Shown here: positions 13,750 to 15,137 of the stretch, piece by piece | Layout of the letters: each line of letters opens with the position of its first letter | Numbering within the stretch: the first letter of the stretch is position 1 | NCBI GenBank assembly: GCA_900754955.1 | Contig: CAAEEV010000029.1 | Span: 1 to 15,137, forward strand | Length of the DNA stretch: 15,137 nucleotides | Direction: 5' to 3' | From: Eggerthellaceae bacterium | GTDB lineage: Bacteria > Actinomycetota > Coriobacteriia > Coriobacteriales > Eggerthellaceae | Translations under genes and position numbers: made by a program | The notes under the pieces: model-generated | What the model was told of the DNA's origin: nothing | The model's input: only the letters and a program-made list of their open reading frames with translations | The model's database searches: none

Positions 13750-14220
13750 TTAAAACGGGATGTCTTCGTCATAAACCGAGGAAGAGGCGTCGATCACCGG
13801 TGCAGGAGCCGAATACGCGGAAGCGGCGTTGTTCGCCGGTGCCGCATGGTAGCTCGAAGCGCCGTAGTCGTTCGACTGAGCACCGCCGGCATTGCGGCTG
13901 GACATGAACTCGAGCTCGTCGATGATAACCTCGATCTTGCTGCGCTTCTGTCCATCGCGCTCCCACTGGCTCCAACGAAGCTTGCCCTCGATGGCCACCT
14001 TCGTCCCCTTGGACAGGTAGTTCGAAAGGCTCTGCGCACGCGCGCCGAACATGGTGCAGTCGATGAAGTTCGGGTAATCCTCCCACTCACCGGTCTGCGG
14101 GTTGCGACGGCGGTCGTTGACCGCCACGCCCATGCTCAGAACGGGCATGCCCGACTGGGTGCTTCGAAGCTCAGGGTCACGCGTCAGGTTGCCGCTGATA
14201 ACGACTCGATTGATGCTCAT
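13750..14220 (-). CDS. ssb: Single-stranded DNA-binding protein
   Basis: SSB coats single-stranded DNA in replication, recombination and repair. The 156-residue protein has an OB-fold through about residue 110 ([18 protein letters not shown]... [13 protein letters not shown]... [13 protein letters not shown]). A flexible Ala/Ser/Tyr-rich linker follows, then the acidic C-terminal tip DEDIPF that recruits partner enzymes. The linker is moderately short. ATG 14220 follows AGAGG at good spacing. It sits between rpsF and rpsR, the usual bacterial arrangement, and an 18-base palindrome lies in the 56-base gap upstream. Confidence 0.97.
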   Translation of the reverse strand: MSINRVVISGNLTRDPELRSTQSGMPVLSMGVAVNDRRRNPQTGEWEDYPNFIDCTMFGARAQSLSNYLSKGTKVAIEGKLRWSQWERDGQKRSKIEVIIDELEFMSSRNAGGAQSNDYGASSYHAAPANNAASAYSAPAPVIDASSSVYDEDIPF

Positions 14221-14240
14221 TTCAACCTCTTCTCATGCTG

Positions 14241-14258
14241 GGATGGCATATGCCATCC
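14241..14258. repeat. Perfect 18-base palindrome between rpsF and ssb
   Basis: GGATGGCATATGCCATCC reads the same on both strands. It lies in the 56-base gap, 20 bases before the ssb start. In RNA it could form a 7-base stem with an AUAU loop. It may be an mRNA hairpin tuning ssb translation or stability, or a protein-binding site. Confidence 0.7.
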
Positions 14259-14276
14259 GATCTCTCACTTGATGCG

Positions 14277-14570
14277 CTAGTCGCGATCGGGACGGGCCAC
14301 GATCATGTGGCGCACCACAGCATCGGTGATGCGGAGCACACGATTGAGCTCGGCGATGCTCTGCGGATCAGCGTGGAAATCGACGAGAGTGTAGTCACCA
14401 TCGGTCAGATCATTGATCTCGTAAGCGAGTTTGCGCTTTCCCCACACGTCGACGTTGTCGATAACGCCCTTGCCCTCAGCAACAACGTTCTCGATGCGCT
14501 TCATAACGGCAGCACGCGTCTCTTCGTCGATAGTAGGAGCGACAAAAAACAGCAGTTCATATGCCTTCAT
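14277..14570 (-). CDS. rpsF: Small-subunit ribosomal protein S6 (bS6)
   Basis: S6 binds S18 and 16S rRNA on the 30S platform. The 97-residue sequence is full length and starts MKAYELLFFVAPTIDEETR. The conserved segment VWGKRKLAYEINDLTDGDYTLVDFHADP follows, then the C-terminal RVLRITDAVVRHMIVARPD. I use ATG 14570, with the near-perfect site AAAGGAGGTGAGCTG before it. An upstream in-frame start at 14618 would lie inside the leader hairpin. It is the first gene of the operon, with a promoter about 80 bases upstream. Confidence 0.97.
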   Translation of the reverse strand: MKAYELLFFVAPTIDEETRAAVMKRIENVVAEGKGVIDNVDVWGKRKLAYEINDLTDGDYTLVDFHADPQSIAELNRVLRITDAVVRHMIVARPDRD

Positions 14571-14595
14571 CAGCTCACCTCCTTTGGACTTTACG

Positions 14596-14626
14596 GCCCC
14601 GGGCTGGTGAAGGCACACGCCGGGGC
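14596..14626 (-). promoter_or_regulatory. Candidate S6:S18-type leader hairpin of the rpsF operon
   Basis: The rpsF 5' leader holds a 7-base GC stem (14626-14620 pairs with 14602-14596) around a 17-base loop that includes UUCACC. Many bacteria have an S6:S18-binding hairpin here with a conserved CCG. A CCCGG segment is present on the 3' side of the stem. Position and general shape fit, but I could not verify the covariance model, so a plain leader hairpin remains possible. Confidence 0.45.
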
Positions 14627-14641
14627 AGGAACAACTCGCCT

Positions 14642-14670
14642 AGTTTAGCAAACCGCATCACGCGATGTAA
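14642..14670 (-). promoter_or_regulatory. rpsF operon promoter
   Basis: On the minus strand TTACAT (14670-14665) and TAAACT (14647-14642) are separated by exactly 17 bases, in a short AT-richer patch. Transcription would start near 14635, giving a leader of about 65 bases that contains the GC hairpin. Confidence 0.65.
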
Positions 14671-15080
14671 CCCCGAATTTCCCGCACATCACGTTTCCCA
14701 CACATGAGGAATCGGCCTATGACCTGCTCCGCAGCCGACGCCTTCTCCTCGTCTTGTTCCGCCTTCCTGCGATTCGCGCATCTTCCTTCGCCCCGACGCG
14801 CGCGGCCGACACGCGCCAGGGCGGAGTGCTCCGGAACGTTCGGCCGTAAGGCCCGTTTCCCGTTATGCGTTTCGACCTGCTGCCGCGCGTCCGAAGCCCA
14901 AGGAGACAGGCTGACCGTACCGTCCGGCAGAAAGATAGCGAAGTTGCGCTCGAGCGCGCTCGTGCAGCCGGCGCGCTTTCGTTACGGCGATGCGTTCTGC
15001 TTGCGGCGGATCGCACATGGAGCTTGCGCCGTTCTTATGACTCGCCGGCGCGCTGCATGCGCGGAACATGCACGAAACAA
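14671..15080. other. About 410 bases without a supportable gene
   Basis: Open frames exist on both strands, but none has convincing codon use together with a good start. The plus frame from 14719 is Arg/Cys-rich and runs through the downstream hairpin. A minus frame (about 14970 to 14659) has more ordinary amino-acid composition but no start codon, so it might be a decayed gene. No tRNA, repeat or riboswitch was recognised. Confidence 0.5.
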
Positions 15081-15118
15081 GCAGGGGCCCGCCGCTCTCT
15101 CGAACGGCGGGCCCCTGC
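15081..15118 (-). terminator. Strong GC hairpin, terminator of an off-window minus-strand gene
   Basis: Perfect 14-base arms (15081-15094 and 15105-15118) enclose a 10-base loop. On the minus strand the stem is followed by UUGUUUCG; on the plus strand no T-rich tail follows. It therefore most likely ends a minus-strand transcript entering from the right. Confidence 0.7.
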
Positions 15119-15137
15119 ATCACAGCGCAGAGCGCAC

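Noticed and set aside
14719..15137. Plus-strand frame open from ATG 14719 to the window end, with GAGGA upstream
   Set aside because: The translation is Arg/Cys-rich without any motif, it runs antisense to the likely leader and terminator region, and it crosses the strong hairpin at 15081-15118. It looks like a GC-driven open frame.

Overview
The window looks like chromosome from a high-GC Actinomycetota bacterium. Gene content and style suggest the Coriobacteriia/Eggerthella group, but that is inference from composition and gene order, not a database match. Every gene I can support lies on the minus strand. Reading the genes in their direction of transcription (right to left), the window opens with the tail of an off-window transcript that ends in a strong hairpin (15081-15118). 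About 410 bases without a convincing gene follow.

Next is the conserved ribosomal/replication cluster rpsF-ssb-rpsR-rplI (14570-12905), with a promoter, a hairpin leader and a textbook rho-independent terminator. Replicative helicase dnaB comes next (12572-11148). It is joined by a 3-base gap to a YhaO/SbcD-type nuclease, which is joined by a GTGA overlap to a YhaN/SbcC-type ATPase (to 7672). The purine genes purA (AMP branch) and purD (GAR synthetase) follow, and then two stacked hairpins.

A two-gene unit follows: a HemN/HemW-like radical SAM protein overlapping a short A24 prepilin peptidase by ATGA (4596-2702). The left 2.7 kb is the accessory part. It holds a roughly 500-base array of about 32 degenerate 15/16-base units (about 2060-2560), an unrecognised four-helix membrane protein (1974-1435), and a copper-response pair. 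That pair is a CsoR-type repressor with two operator palindromes around a near-consensus promoter, followed by the N-terminus of a copper P-type ATPase that runs off the left edge.

Two identical perfect parS centromere palindromes (445-466 and 1358-1379) flank csoR and its promoter. Together with the rpsF-ssb-rpsR-rplI-dnaB cluster they indicate an origin-proximal location. The item least explained by known biology is the degenerate 15/16-base array beside the parS sites.
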